A stretch of 64,000 nucleotides of DNA from Sphaerotilus montanus (lineage in GTDB: Bacteria; Pseudomonadota; Gammaproteobacteria; Burkholderiales; Burkholderiaceae_C): assembly GCF_013410775.1 (NCBI RefSeq), contig NZ_JACCFH010000001.1, positions 2,976,001 through 3,040,000 of the forward strand. The letters run 5' to 3'. The notes below the pieces were generated by a model. It had not been told where the DNA came from. It did no database searches and was given only the letters and a program-made list of their open reading frames with translations. Positions 51,858-60,100 of the stretch are shown here, piece by piece. A program made the translations under genes and the position numbers. How positions within the stretch are numbered: the stretch's first letter is position 1; each line of letters opens with the position of its first letter.

Positions 51858-52076
51858 TCACGGCCGCGCGGGGGCGCGGACGTACTCGTTCTGGTTCTGG
51901 TTGCGCGTCTTGATCTGCGACTCCCACGCGGTCTTGTCGCCGCCGGCATAGGGCGCCTGATCGGGCTTCTTGGCTTGCAGTTCTTGCGTGCGCTCGCTGC
52001 AGCCCGCCAGCGCGGCCACGGCGGTCAGTGCGGCGACCAGCGTCAGCGCGCCACGGGTGATCGGTGCGGTGTTCAT
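51858..52076 (-). CDS. small lipoprotein of the fdh operon
   Basis: The 72-residue protein has a lipoprotein signal with lipobox LAGC (VAALTAVAALAGCSE), then a short charged region (ELQAKKPDQAPYAGGDKTAW) and ends near EYVRAPARP. It starts inside fdhB with an ATGA overlap and is followed by the cytochrome b gene. I do not recognise a named family; its conservation within the operon needs comparison. Confidence 0.75.
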   Translation of the reverse strand: MNTAPITRGALTLVAALTAVAALAGCSERTQELQAKKPDQAPYAGGDKTAWESQIKTRNQNQNEYVRAPARP

Positions 52077-52702
52077 GACTTGGCGGCCTCCGGTGCGGCG
52101 GGGGTGGCGCCACCGGCCGGCTTGCCATAGGCGGTGCCCCAGCCCCAGACTTCGCTGCCCTTGCCGCGCTGGATCACGCGGGTGCGGAAGATGTCGGCCA
52201 CCACGTCGCCGTCGCCGCCCAGCAGCGCCTTGGTCGAACATTGTTCGGCGCAGGCCGGCAGCTTGCCCTCGGCCAGGCGGTTGCGGCCGTACTTCTCGTA
52301 CTCGGCCTGGCTGGTGTTCTCCTCCGGCCCGCCGGCGCAGAAGGTGCACTTGTCCATCTTGCCGCGCAGGCCGAAGGTGCCGTTGCTCGGGAACTGCGGC
52401 GCGCCGAACGGGCAGGCGTAGGAGCAGTAGCCGCAGCCGATGCAGACGTCCTTGTCGTGCAGCACCACGCCTTCGTCGGTGCGGTAGAAGCAGTCCACCG
52501 GGCAGACCGCCATGCACGGCGCATCGCTGCAGTGCATGCAGGCCACCGAGATCGACTTCTCGCCGGGGATGCCGTCGTTGAGCGTGACGACGCGGCGGCG
52601 GTTCACGCCCCAGGGCACGTCATGCTCGGCCTTGCAGGCGGTGACGCAGCCGTTGCACTCGATGCAGCGCTCCGAGTCGCAGATGAATTTCATTCGGGCC
52701 AT
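52073..52702 (-). CDS. formate dehydrogenase beta subunit, four [4Fe-4S] clusters
   Basis: The 209-residue ferredoxin-like subunit conducts electrons from the catalytic to the gamma subunit. Its cysteine groups are CIECNGCVTACK, CMHCSDAPCMAVCPVDC, CIGCGYCSYACP and CTFCAGG, matching Fdh3B-type subunits. There is no C-terminal membrane helix as in E. coli FdnH; anchoring must come from the gamma subunit. It follows fdhA after 13 bases. Confidence 0.94.
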   Translation of the reverse strand: MARMKFICDSERCIECNGCVTACKAEHDVPWGVNRRRVVTLNDGIPGEKSISVACMHCSDAPCMAVCPVDCFYRTDEGVVLHDKDVCIGCGYCSYACPFGAPQFPSNGTFGLRGKMDKCTFCAGGPEENTSQAEYEKYGRNRLAEGKLPACAEQCSTKALLGGDGDVVADIFRTRVIQRGKGSEVWGWGTAYGKPAGGATPAAPEAAKS

Positions 52703-52715
52703 GTGGGTGCTCCGT

Positions 52716-55697
52716 TCAGGCTTTTTCGACCTGGCAGACCGTGGTCTTGGTCTCTTGCATCATCGTCACGCTGTCGTAGCCGTAGGTCGTGGCGGTGTTG
52801 ATCGCCTCGCCGCGCACCACGGGCATCGCGCCTTCGGGGTAATACGCGGCCAGATCAGCCCCGCCCCAGCGGCCCGAGAAGTGGAAGGGCATCCAGACCG
52901 TGCCTTCATCGACCCGTTCCGTGACGAGCGCCTTCACGCGCAGGCCCTTGAACTCCGGCACTGCAGCCATCGGCGGTGTCTTGACCCAGACGTCCTCGCC
53001 GTTGCGGATGCCCCGGTCGTTGGCCGCCCTGGGATTGATCTCGATGAACATCTCCTGCTGCAGCTCGGCCAGCCAGGGGTTCGAGCGGGTCTCCTCGCCG
53101 CCGCCTTCGTACTCGACCAGCCGGCCCGAGGTCATGATCAGCGGGAAGGTCTTGCCGATGTCCTTGTTCTTCTCCTGCACCGACTTGTAGAGCGTCGGCA
53201 GGCGCCAGAACGCCTTCTTGTCGTCGTGGGTCGGGTACTGGGCGACGAGGTCCGGGCGGGTCGAGTACAGCGGCTCGCGGTGCTGCGGGATCGGGTCGGG
53301 GAAGTTCCAGACCACGGCGCGTGCCTTGGCGTTGCCGAAGGGGTGGCAGCCGTGGACCTTCATCGCCACGCGGATGATGCCGCCCGACGAGTCCGTCTTC
53401 CAGTTCTTGCCTTCCGCCGCGGTCTTCTCGGATTCGGTCAGGTCGTCCCACCAGCCGAGCTTTTTCAGCAGCAGGTGGTCGAACTCCGGGTAGCCGGTGG
53501 TCAGGTCCGCACCCAGCGAGTGCGAGCCGTCGGCGGCCAGCAGCGAGGTGCCGTCACGTTCCACACCGAAGTTCGCGCGGAAGTTGCCGCCGCCGTCCAT
53601 GACGTGCTTGCTGGTGTCGTAGAGGTTGGGCGAGCCGGGGTGCTTCATCTCCGGCGTGCCCCAGCATGGCCACGGCAGGCCGAAGTATTCGCCGTCCAGG
53701 TTCAGCCCGGTTTCCTTGTCGATGCCGCCCTTGGCCTTGAGCGTCTTCACGTCGAAGACCTGCATGTTGCGCATGTGGGCCTTCAGGCGCTCCGGGCTCT
53801 GGCCGGTGTAGCCGATGGTCCAGACGCTGCGGTTGATCTCGCGCAGGATGGATTCGGTCTCCGGCTCCATCAGGCCGCCCTTGCCCGGGACCATCTTGAA
53901 GTTCTTGACCAGCTCCGCGCCGAAGCCGAGCTTCTCGGCCAGCTGGTACATGATCATGTGGTCGGTGCGCGATTCCCACAGCGGCTCGATCACCTTCTCG
54001 CGCCACTGCAGCGAGCGGTTCGAGGCCGTGCAGGAGCCGCTGGTCTCGAACTGCGTGCAGGCCGGCAGCAGGTAGACGGCGCGGTTGGCGTTCAGATCGT
54101 CCTTGCTGCCCGGCATCGCGGCCATCGCGGCGGTGGCGCTCGGGAAGGGATCGATCACGACCAGCAGGTCGAGCTTGTCCATCGCCTTCTTCATCTCCAG
54201 ACCGCGGGTCTGCGAGTTCGGTGCATGGCCCCAGAAGACGAGGCCGCGCAGGTTGCTGTCCTGGTCGATCAGCTCGTTCTTCTCCAGCACGCCGTCGATC
54301 CAGCGCGAGACCGTCATGCCGGACTTGGTCATCATGCCGGGCGCGTACTGCTTCTTGATCCACTCGAAGTCGACGCCCCAGGTCTTGGCGAAGTGCTTCC
54401 ACGCGCCTTCCGCCAGACCGTAGTAACCGGGCAGCGAGTCGGGGTTCGGGCCGACGTCGGTGGCGCCCTGCACGTTGTCGTGGCCGCGGAAGATGTTGGT
54501 GCCGCCGCCGGACTTGCCGACGTTGCCGAGCGCCAGTTGCAGCAGGCACGACGCCCGCACGATCGCGTTGCCGATGGTGTGCTGCGTCTGGCCCATGCAC
54601 CAGACGATGGTGCCGGGGCGGTTGTCGGCCAGCGTCTTGGCCACCTGGAAGCAGGTCGCCTCATCGACGCCGCACGCCTCCTGCACCTTGTCCGGCGTCC
54701 ACTTGGTCAGGCACTCCTCGCGCACCTTGTCCATGCCCCAGACTCGGTCTTCGAGGTACTTCTTGTCCTCCCAGCCGTTCTTGAAGATGTGGTGCATCAC
54801 GCCGAACAGGAAGGGAATGTCCGAGCCCGAGCGGATGCGCACGTACTGGTCCGCCTTCGCCGCGGTGCGGGTGAAGCGCGGATCGACCACGATCATCTTG
54901 CAGCCCGTCTCCTTGGCGTGGAGCATGTGCAGCATCGACACCGGGTGCGCTTCTGCCGCGTTCGAGCCGATGTAGATCGCCGAGCGCGAATTCTGCATGT
55001 CGTTGTAGGAGTTGGTCATCGCGCCATACCCCCACGTGTTGGCCACGCCCGCGACGGTCGTGGAGTGGCAGATGCGCGCCTGGTGGTCGGTGTTGTTCGA
55101 GCCCCAGAAGCTGATCCACTTGCGCAGCAGGTAGGCCTGCTCGTTGTTGTGCTTCGACGAGCCGACGACGAAGAGCGAGTCCGGCCCGCTCTGCTTCTTC
55201 AGCTCCAGCATCTTCGCGCTGATCTCGTTCAGCGCCTCGTCCCAGGAGATGCGCTTGTACTTGCCGTCCACCAGCTTCATCGGGTATTTCAGCCGGTATT
55301 CGCCGTGGCCGTGCTCGCGCAGCGCCGCGCCCTTCGCGCAGTGGGCGCCCATGTTGATGGGTGAGTCGAACACCGGCTCCTGCCGCACCCAGACGCCGTT
55401 TTCCACCACGGCGTCCACCGCGCAGCCCACCGAGCAGTGGCCGCAGACGGTGCGCTTGACCTCGACCTTCTTCGCGCCACCGGTGGCCGTGGACGCGGCA
55501 TCGGCCGCCTCGACGCGCTTGACCAGCGTCAGCTGCGACGCGGCCAGCCCGGCGCCGACCCCCAGGCCGGAGCGGCGCAGGAAGGTGCGTCGGTCCAGCG
55601 TCGGGATCGCCCGGCCGATGCCGCGGGCCAGGCTGGACACCAGCGGGGAAGGGGACGATCCGGGCGTGGACGGGGTGGCGCGGCGGGTGAGCAGCAT
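52716..55697 (-). CDS. formate dehydrogenase catalytic alpha subunit (Cys type, Tat-exported)
   Basis: The 993-residue molybdopterin enzyme oxidises formate to CO2 in the periplasm. The Tat signal is DRRTFLRRSGLGVGAGLA. The [4Fe-4S] site is CGHCSVGC with a distal cysteine in GAHCAKGAA. The metal ligand in the ARICHS motif is cysteine, where E. coli FdnG has selenocysteine, and no in-frame TGA is needed. The C-terminal dinucleotide-binding domain is intact (TSGRLVEYEGGGEETRSNPW). It forms a heterotrimer with the beta and gamma subunits downstream. Confidence 0.96.
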   Translation of the reverse strand: MLLTRRATPSTPGSSPSPLVSSLARGIGRAIPTLDRRTFLRRSGLGVGAGLAASQLTLVKRVEAADAASTATGGAKKVEVKRTVCGHCSVGCAVDAVVENGVWVRQEPVFDSPINMGAHCAKGAALREHGHGEYRLKYPMKLVDGKYKRISWDEALNEISAKMLELKKQSGPDSLFVVGSSKHNNEQAYLLRKWISFWGSNNTDHQARICHSTTVAGVANTWGYGAMTNSYNDMQNSRSAIYIGSNAAEAHPVSMLHMLHAKETGCKMIVVDPRFTRTAAKADQYVRIRSGSDIPFLFGVMHHIFKNGWEDKKYLEDRVWGMDKVREECLTKWTPDKVQEACGVDEATCFQVAKTLADNRPGTIVWCMGQTQHTIGNAIVRASCLLQLALGNVGKSGGGTNIFRGHDNVQGATDVGPNPDSLPGYYGLAEGAWKHFAKTWGVDFEWIKKQYAPGMMTKSGMTVSRWIDGVLEKNELIDQDSNLRGLVFWGHAPNSQTRGLEMKKAMDKLDLLVVIDPFPSATAAMAAMPGSKDDLNANRAVYLLPACTQFETSGSCTASNRSLQWREKVIEPLWESRTDHMIMYQLAEKLGFGAELVKNFKMVPGKGGLMEPETESILREINRSVWTIGYTGQSPERLKAHMRNMQVFDVKTLKAKGGIDKETGLNLDGEYFGLPWPCWGTPEMKHPGSPNLYDTSKHVMDGGGNFRANFGVERDGTSLLAADGSHSLGADLTTGYPEFDHLLLKKLGWWDDLTESEKTAAEGKNWKTDSSGGIIRVAMKVHGCHPFGNAKARAVVWNFPDPIPQHREPLYSTRPDLVAQYPTHDDKKAFWRLPTLYKSVQEKNKDIGKTFPLIMTSGRLVEYEGGGEETRSNPWLAELQQEMFIEINPRAANDRGIRNGEDVWVKTPPMAAVPEFKGLRVKALVTERVDEGTVWMPFHFSGRWGGADLAAYYPEGAMPVVRGEAINTATTYGYDSVTMMQETKTTVCQVEKA

Positions 55698-55718
55698 GGG
55701 GGGTGTCTCCTGGGATCC

Positions 55719-55940
55719 TCAGACCTTGGCGGTCTGGTAGTAGCGCCGGACGTGCTCGGTCAACTGGTAGCCGCCACCGGTGTCCGGGGCGGGCTTGGGC
55801 AGGGCGGCGACGGGCGCGGGCGCGGGGTGCTGGCCCGGCAGCACGGCAGCGACCGCGGCCAGTGCACCGGCGGTGCCGACGCCGGCAAACACGCGCCGAC
55901 GGGTCAGCGTGGGACGCTCGGGGGTGGGGGACTGGCTCAT
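55719..55940 (-). CDS. Tat-signal small protein of formate dehydrogenase operons
   Basis: The 73-residue protein has a Tat motif (TRRRVFAGVGTAGALAAVAA) and ends YQLTEHVRRYYQTAKV, matching the short twin-arginine proteins encoded just before fdhA in many proteobacteria. The role may be chaperone-like or structural for the exported complex; it is not proven. The start at 55940 is used because upstream frame runs into the promoter. It is the first gene of the operon. Confidence 0.85.
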   Translation of the reverse strand: MSQSPTPERPTLTRRRVFAGVGTAGALAAVAAVLPGQHPAPAPVAALPKPAPDTGGGYQLTEHVRRYYQTAKV

Positions 55941-55982
55941 CGAACGGGCTCCGGCAGCGTGGACTGCAGTGATTAGGTTGCG

Positions 55983-56010
55983 GTTATGCAAGGCGAACAA
56001 TAAGGGTCAA
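55983..56010 (-). promoter_or_regulatory. candidate sigma-70 promoter of the fdh operon
   Basis: On the minus strand TTGACC (56010-56005) and CATAAC (55988-55983) are 16 bp apart. The predicted start near 55976 gives a leader of about 36 nt before the Tat protein gene. Confidence 0.5.
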
Positions 56011-56021
56011 TCCTTAGGGGT

Positions 56022-56107
56022 TCGCGACAGTTTGTCGCGCGCTGTTCGTCAATTTGTCGTGCGGGTTTGAAAACCCTGCGGGGAGGGTGCGGACAATCTG
56101 TCGCGCG
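56022..56107. repeat. three phased copies of a GACA-N3-TGTC regulatory motif
   Basis: Near-identical 20-bp units begin at 56022, 56044 and 56088, that is 22 and 44 bp apart, so all are on one DNA face. The shared pattern is G-W-C-A-R-T-Y-TGTCG-Y-GCG with a GACA-N3-TGTC dyad, perfect as GCGACA-GTT-TGTCGC in the first copy. They lie just upstream of the predicted fdh -35 box, as activator sites would, in the 308-base gap between the divergent operons. Confidence 0.75.
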
Positions 56108-56202
56108 TGCGGGGCGCAGAGGGGAAACCGGGTTCCTGCGCAGGGTGCAGCCCCGGAAACTCCCTCGTCGCTCAGGGGCAACGCTGATGTTTTCTCGGGG
56201 GT

Positions 56203-56216
56203 GGCCTGTAGACTGC
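56203..56216 (+). promoter_or_regulatory. possible sigma-54-type promoter before DUF3305 gene
   Basis: GGCCTGTAGACTGC has GG and GC separated by ten bases, as in sigma-54 promoters, 33 bases before the ATG. The flanking match to TGGCAC-N5-TTGC is only partial. Confidence 0.3.
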
Positions 56217-56248
56217 GCGTGAATTACCGAGCCCTTGTCGACATATTC

Positions 56249-56764
56249 ATGCGGACCGACCCAGAACATACGGCGCTGCCGCCGACGCCACCGACGCAGA
56301 TCCGGGTGGCCGTGGTGATCGACCGGCAGCACCAGCCCAGCCGCTGGGAAGACTGGCGCTTCACGCTGGCCGACGTGGCGCTGGACGACGGGCAATACGG
56401 CGACACGCCGCGCCTGCTGCGTGACGACGGCAAGGCGGCGCAGTTCCTGTTCCCCGGCCTGCCGGTCGAGTTGCGCCGCGACGAGGGCGAGGGCTACTTC
56501 CTCAACCTGACCTCGGGCGCGCCGGTCTGGTTCGTGATGTGGCGCATCGACGAGGAAGACCCGTCGCGCGCCTGGCCCGAGCGGGTCACGCTGTCCTACA
56601 ACGAAGCCGGGCGCCTGCTGGACGCGCAGGAGCGGGTCGACAACCGGCCGCTGCCCGCCGAGGTGCGCGACTGGCTGCAGGCCTACACCGACGCGCACTA
56701 CCGGCCCGAGCCGAAGAAGCGCCGCCGGCCGGTGTCCTTCGTCGCGCCGGACCAGCGGGATTGA
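56249..56764 (+). CDS. DUF3305 protein (formate dehydrogenase-associated)
   Basis: The 171-residue soluble protein has the DUF3305 core: IRVAVVIDRQHQPSRWEDWR, then LFPGLPVELRRDEGEGYFLN and WFVMWRIDEEDPSRAWPERV. Members are found beside formate dehydrogenase genes together with DUF3306. Function unknown. The ATG at 56249 is chosen because upstream residues belong to the promoter region with the phased repeats. It heads the plus-strand accessory operon. Confidence 0.88.
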   Translation: MRTDPEHTALPPTPPTQIRVAVVIDRQHQPSRWEDWRFTLADVALDDGQYGDTPRLLRDDGKAAQFLFPGLPVELRRDEGEGYFLNLTSGAPVWFVMWRIDEEDPSRAWPERVTLSYNEAGRLLDAQERVDNRPLPAEVRDWLQAYTDAHYRPEPKKRRRPVSFVAPDQRD

Positions 56765-56766
56765 CG

Positions 56767-57363
56767 ATGGCGACCGATCCGGAACCCGACGGCGGCTTCC
56801 TGTCGCGCTGGTCGCGGCGCAAGGTGCAGGTGCGGCAGGGCGCGCCGGTGGCGGAGGTGCCGCCGATGCCGGCCGTGGCCGCCAGGCCCGTGGCGCCGGT
56901 GGCCCCTGTCCCCGTCGCGCCAGCGCCGGCCGCCGTGCCCCCGCCGCCCGCCCAGCCCGCCCCGACGCTGGCCGATGTCGCGCAGCTCACCCCCGCCTCC
57001 GACTTCACCCGCTTCGTCGCCCGCGGCGTCGATCCCTCGGTGAAGAACGCGGCGCTGAAGACGCTGTTCACCGATCCGCATTTCAATGTGATGGACGGCC
57101 TCGACACCTACATCGAGGACTACGGCCTGCCGGACCCGATCCCGCTGGCGATGCTGCGGCAGATGACGCAGTCCAAGGTGCTCGGCCTGTTTGCCGACGA
57201 AGACAAAGACGACGACGAGAACCCCGCCGATGAAAACACTGCTGTGCGACTGCAACCGGACGATGCCGCTGGACTCGGGGGCGATTGCCCGGACGCTGAT
57301 GCGCACGCCGGGGGCGAGCGCGGACGGGCTGGAGACGACGCACACCCTGCTGTGCCGACGTGA
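56767..57363 (+). CDS. DUF3306 protein (formate dehydrogenase-associated)
   Basis: The 198-residue protein opens FLSRWSRRKVQVRQ, the DUF3306 signature, then a Pro/Ala-rich linker and the conserved block DFTRFVARGVDPSVKNAALK followed by LFTDPHFNVMDGLDTYIEDY. It starts two bases after the DUF3305 stop. Its last 44 codons overlap the polyferredoxin gene in another frame by 134 bases, much more than usual. Function unknown. Confidence 0.85.
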   Translation: MATDPEPDGGFLSRWSRRKVQVRQGAPVAEVPPMPAVAARPVAPVAPVPVAPAPAAVPPPPAQPAPTLADVAQLTPASDFTRFVARGVDPSVKNAALKTLFTDPHFNVMDGLDTYIEDYGLPDPIPLAMLRQMTQSKVLGLFADEDKDDDENPADENTAVRLQPDDAAGLGGDCPDADAHAGGERGRAGDDAHPAVPT

Positions 57364-59449
57364 GGCGGGCGCCTTCCAGCGCGCGGCCAAGTCCACCGGT
57401 CCGGGCGAGGCGCTGCTGGTGGCCTGCACGCAGGAGAGCCAGCTCTTTCTCGACCTGAACGCCGAGACCGCGGGCGCCCCCAGCACCGACGAGCGCCCGA
57501 TCCACTTCGTCAACCTGCGCGAGACGGGCGGCTGGTCCCGCGACGCCAAGGCGGCCACGCCGAAGCTCGCCGCGCTGATCGCCGCGGCGCAGATGCCGGA
57601 TGTGCAGCCGGTGACGACGGTGCCGTTCCACTCGGCCGGGCGCTGCCTCGTGATCGGCGGGGCGGACGCGGCGCAGTCGGCGGCAGCGATGCTGCGCGAC
57701 CGGCTGGCGGTGACGCTGCTGGTGGACGAGGCGGCGGGCGTGGACGGCGCGCTGGCGCAGCGCCGCGACCTGCCGGTGTTCGCCGGGCGGGTGACGCGGC
57801 TGCGCGGCTGGCTGGGGGCGTTCGAGGTGCAGTGGTCGTCGTCGAACCCGATCGACCTCGATCTCTGCACCCGCTGCAACGCCTGCCTCGACGCCTGCCC
57901 GGAAGGCGCGATCGACTTCCGCTACCAGATCGACCTGAGCCGCTGCAAGAGCCACCGTGACTGCGTGCAGGTCTGCGACGCGGCCGGCGCGATCGACTTC
58001 AACCGCGCGCCGCTGGTCACCGACGAGCGCTTCGACCTCGTGCTCGACCTGCGCGACACCCCGGCGTTCTCGCAGCACCAGCCGCCGCAGGGCTACTTCC
58101 ATGTGCCGCAGGGCGTGCGTGGCGCCGCCGAGCCGAAGCGCCTGTTCGACGCCGTGCTGCAATTGCGCGAGCTGGTCGGCACCTTCGACAAGCCGAAGTT
58201 CTTCCACTACCAGCACCGCCTGTGCGCCCACAGCCGCAACGAGCAGATCGGCTGCACCGCGTGCATCGACGTCTGCTCGACGAGCGCGATTTCCAGCGAC
58301 GCCTCGCGCAAGGGCAAGGCGAAGACCGAGCTGGCGGGTGGCATCGTCGTCGAGCCGCACCTGTGCGCGGGCTGCGGCGCCTGCACGACGGTGTGCCCTA
58401 GCGGGGCGCTCACCTTCGCCTATCCCGGCCCGGTCGACCAGGGCAAGCGGCTGCACCGGCTGATCACGACCTACGCCCGCGCGGGTGGACAGAATGCGGC
58501 GCTGCTGCTGCACAGCGAGCAGGCGGGCGCCAAGCTGATCGACGATCTCGGCCGCGCGGCGCGGGTCGACCGCTCCGTGCACGGCGTGCCGGCGCGGGTG
58601 TTGCCGGTGGCGGTGTGGCACACGGCGAGTGTCGGGATCGACCTGTGGCTGTCCGCGATCGCGCAGGGCGCCAGCCAGGTCTTCGTGCTGCTGACCGCCG
58701 AAGAAGCGCCCGAGTACCGCGCCGCGCTGGCCGAGCAGATGGCGGTGGCGCAGGCGCTGCTGACCGGGCTGGGCTACGCGGGCGAGCACTTCAAGCTGAT
58801 CGAGGCACGGGACGCCCGCGACCTGGCCGCGCTCGACGCCGCGCTGCGCAGCGCACCCGCCCAGGTTGTCGCGCAGCCCACGCCCATCGTCGCCCAGGCC
58901 GACAAGCGCGCGACACTCGACCTGACGATCGACCACCTGAGCGCCCACGCGCCTGCGCCGGCCGATGTGGTCGCCTTGCCGAAGGCCGGTGCGCCGTTCG
59001 GTGCGGTGCTGGTGGACACCGCCAAATGCACGCTCTGCCTGAGTTGCGTTGGCGCCTGTCCCGAGAACGCGCTGGCCGACAACCCCGAGCGCCCGCAGCT
59101 CCGGTTCACCGAGAAGAACTGCGTGCAGTGCGGGCTGTGCGAGACGACGTGCCCGGAAGGCGCGATCACGCTGGTGCCGCGCCTGCTGCTGGCCGACGAG
59201 GGCCGGGCGCGCCGCCAGCCGCGGGTGCTGCACGAGGTCGAGCCCTTCCGCTGCATCCGCTGCAGCAAGCCGTTTGGCACGCTGAAGGTGATCGAGAACA
59301 TGATGGCCAAGCTGTCCGCGCACCCGGCCTTCCAGGGCGCGGCGGCCGAGCGGCTGAAGATGTGCGGCGACTGCCGGGTGATCGACCTGCACAGCAATGC
59401 CAGCGAAGTCCGCATCACCGACGTGCCGCGCGGCACGCCCCGTTACTGA
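57230..59449 (+). CDS. large polyferredoxin-like 4Fe-4S protein
   Basis: The 739-residue protein has at least six cysteine groups: CTRCNACLDACP from C213, CKSHRDCVQVC near 240, CTACIDVC near 342, CAGCGACTTVCP near 379, CTLCLSCVGACP near 600 and CVQCGLCETTCP near 631, plus CIRC and CGDC pairs near the end. It is cytoplasmic, without signal peptide. Such proteins are encoded with DUF3305/DUF3306 beside fdh genes and may route electrons or assist cofactor insertion. An in-frame TTG lies 13 codons upstream, but the ATG is preferred. Confidence 0.88.
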   Translation: MKTLLCDCNRTMPLDSGAIARTLMRTPGASADGLETTHTLLCRREAGAFQRAAKSTGPGEALLVACTQESQLFLDLNAETAGAPSTDERPIHFVNLRETGGWSRDAKAATPKLAALIAAAQMPDVQPVTTVPFHSAGRCLVIGGADAAQSAAAMLRDRLAVTLLVDEAAGVDGALAQRRDLPVFAGRVTRLRGWLGAFEVQWSSSNPIDLDLCTRCNACLDACPEGAIDFRYQIDLSRCKSHRDCVQVCDAAGAIDFNRAPLVTDERFDLVLDLRDTPAFSQHQPPQGYFHVPQGVRGAAEPKRLFDAVLQLRELVGTFDKPKFFHYQHRLCAHSRNEQIGCTACIDVCSTSAISSDASRKGKAKTELAGGIVVEPHLCAGCGACTTVCPSGALTFAYPGPVDQGKRLHRLITTYARAGGQNAALLLHSEQAGAKLIDDLGRAARVDRSVHGVPARVLPVAVWHTASVGIDLWLSAIAQGASQVFVLLTAEEAPEYRAALAEQMAVAQALLTGLGYAGEHFKLIEARDARDLAALDAALRSAPAQVVAQPTPIVAQADKRATLDLTIDHLSAHAPAPADVVALPKAGAPFGAVLVDTAKCTLCLSCVGACPENALADNPERPQLRFTEKNCVQCGLCETTCPEGAITLVPRLLLADEGRARRQPRVLHEVEPFRCIRCSKPFGTLKVIENMMAKLSAHPAFQGAAAERLKMCGDCRVIDLHSNASEVRITDVPRGTPRY

Positions 59450-59465
59450 GCCTGAGCCGAGCCCC

Positions 59466-60098
59466 ATGAACAACGACGACCTCCGCGCCCTGAGCTTCGC
59501 CAGCGCCGACCACAGCGAGGAACTTGCCCGCGCCGAGCTGTACGGCCTGCTCGCGCGGCTGTGGATGGCGCCACCCGATGCCGAGTTGCTCGCGCGGTTC
59601 CGCGTGGTGGTCACCGAGACGCCGGAGGGCGGCCTGCTCGAAGCGCCGTGGCAGGCGCTGGTCTCGGCGCTGCGTGCCACCACACCGGAGACCGCCGCCG
59701 ACGAGTACGACGCGCTGTTCGGCGGGGTGGGCAAGCCGGAGGTGTTCCTCTACGGCTCGTTCTACCTGGCGGGTTTCCTCAACGAGAAGCCGCTGGCCGC
59801 GCTGCGCACCGACCTGGCCGCGCTCGGCCTGACCCGTGATCCGGGCCGTGGCGAGACCGAGGACCACATCGCCTACGGCTGCGAGGTGATGCGCTTCCTG
59901 ATCGCGGGCGACGACATCGCGGTGTGCAACCTGGAGCAGCAGCGGCGCTTCTTCCGCGGCCATCTGCAGACCTGGGTCGGCGACCTGTGTGACGCCGTCG
60001 ACGCCCATCCGCGGGCGCAGATCTGGCGCGCGGTGGCGCAGCTCACCCGGGTGTTCCTCGACATCGAGACGCAGGGCTTCGACCTGCTGGAGGCCTGA
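59466..60098 (+). CDS. TorD/DmsD-type molybdoenzyme chaperone
   Basis: The 210-residue all-helical protein has the TorD family pattern: [20 protein letters not shown], then [20 protein letters not shown] and the [18 protein letters not shown] segment. These chaperones bind the Tat leader of a molybdoenzyme until its cofactor is inserted; the client here is surely FdhA. The ATG at 59466 is 16 bases after the polyferredoxin stop. Confidence 0.9.
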   Translation: MNNDDLRALSFASADHSEELARAELYGLLARLWMAPPDAELLARFRVVVTETPEGGLLEAPWQALVSALRATTPETAADEYDALFGGVGKPEVFLYGSFYLAGFLNEKPLAALRTDLAALGLTRDPGRGETEDHIAYGCEVMRFLIAGDDIAVCNLEQQRRFFRGHLQTWVGDLCDAVDAHPRAQIWRAVAQLTRVFLDIETQGFDLLEA

Positions 60099-60100
60099 GC

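Noticed and set aside
52512..55364. 950-codon open frame antisense to fdhA
   Set aside because: fdhA is a complete, conserved gene; the antisense frame shows no recognisable motif.
52716..55697. Selenocysteine-containing formate dehydrogenase
   Set aside because: The metal ligand codon encodes cysteine and there is no in-frame TGA or SECIS-like need.
57083..59734. 883-codon open frame antisense to the polyferredoxin gene
   Set aside because: Shadow of a GC-rich gene; the plus-strand frame has ordered cysteine motifs.
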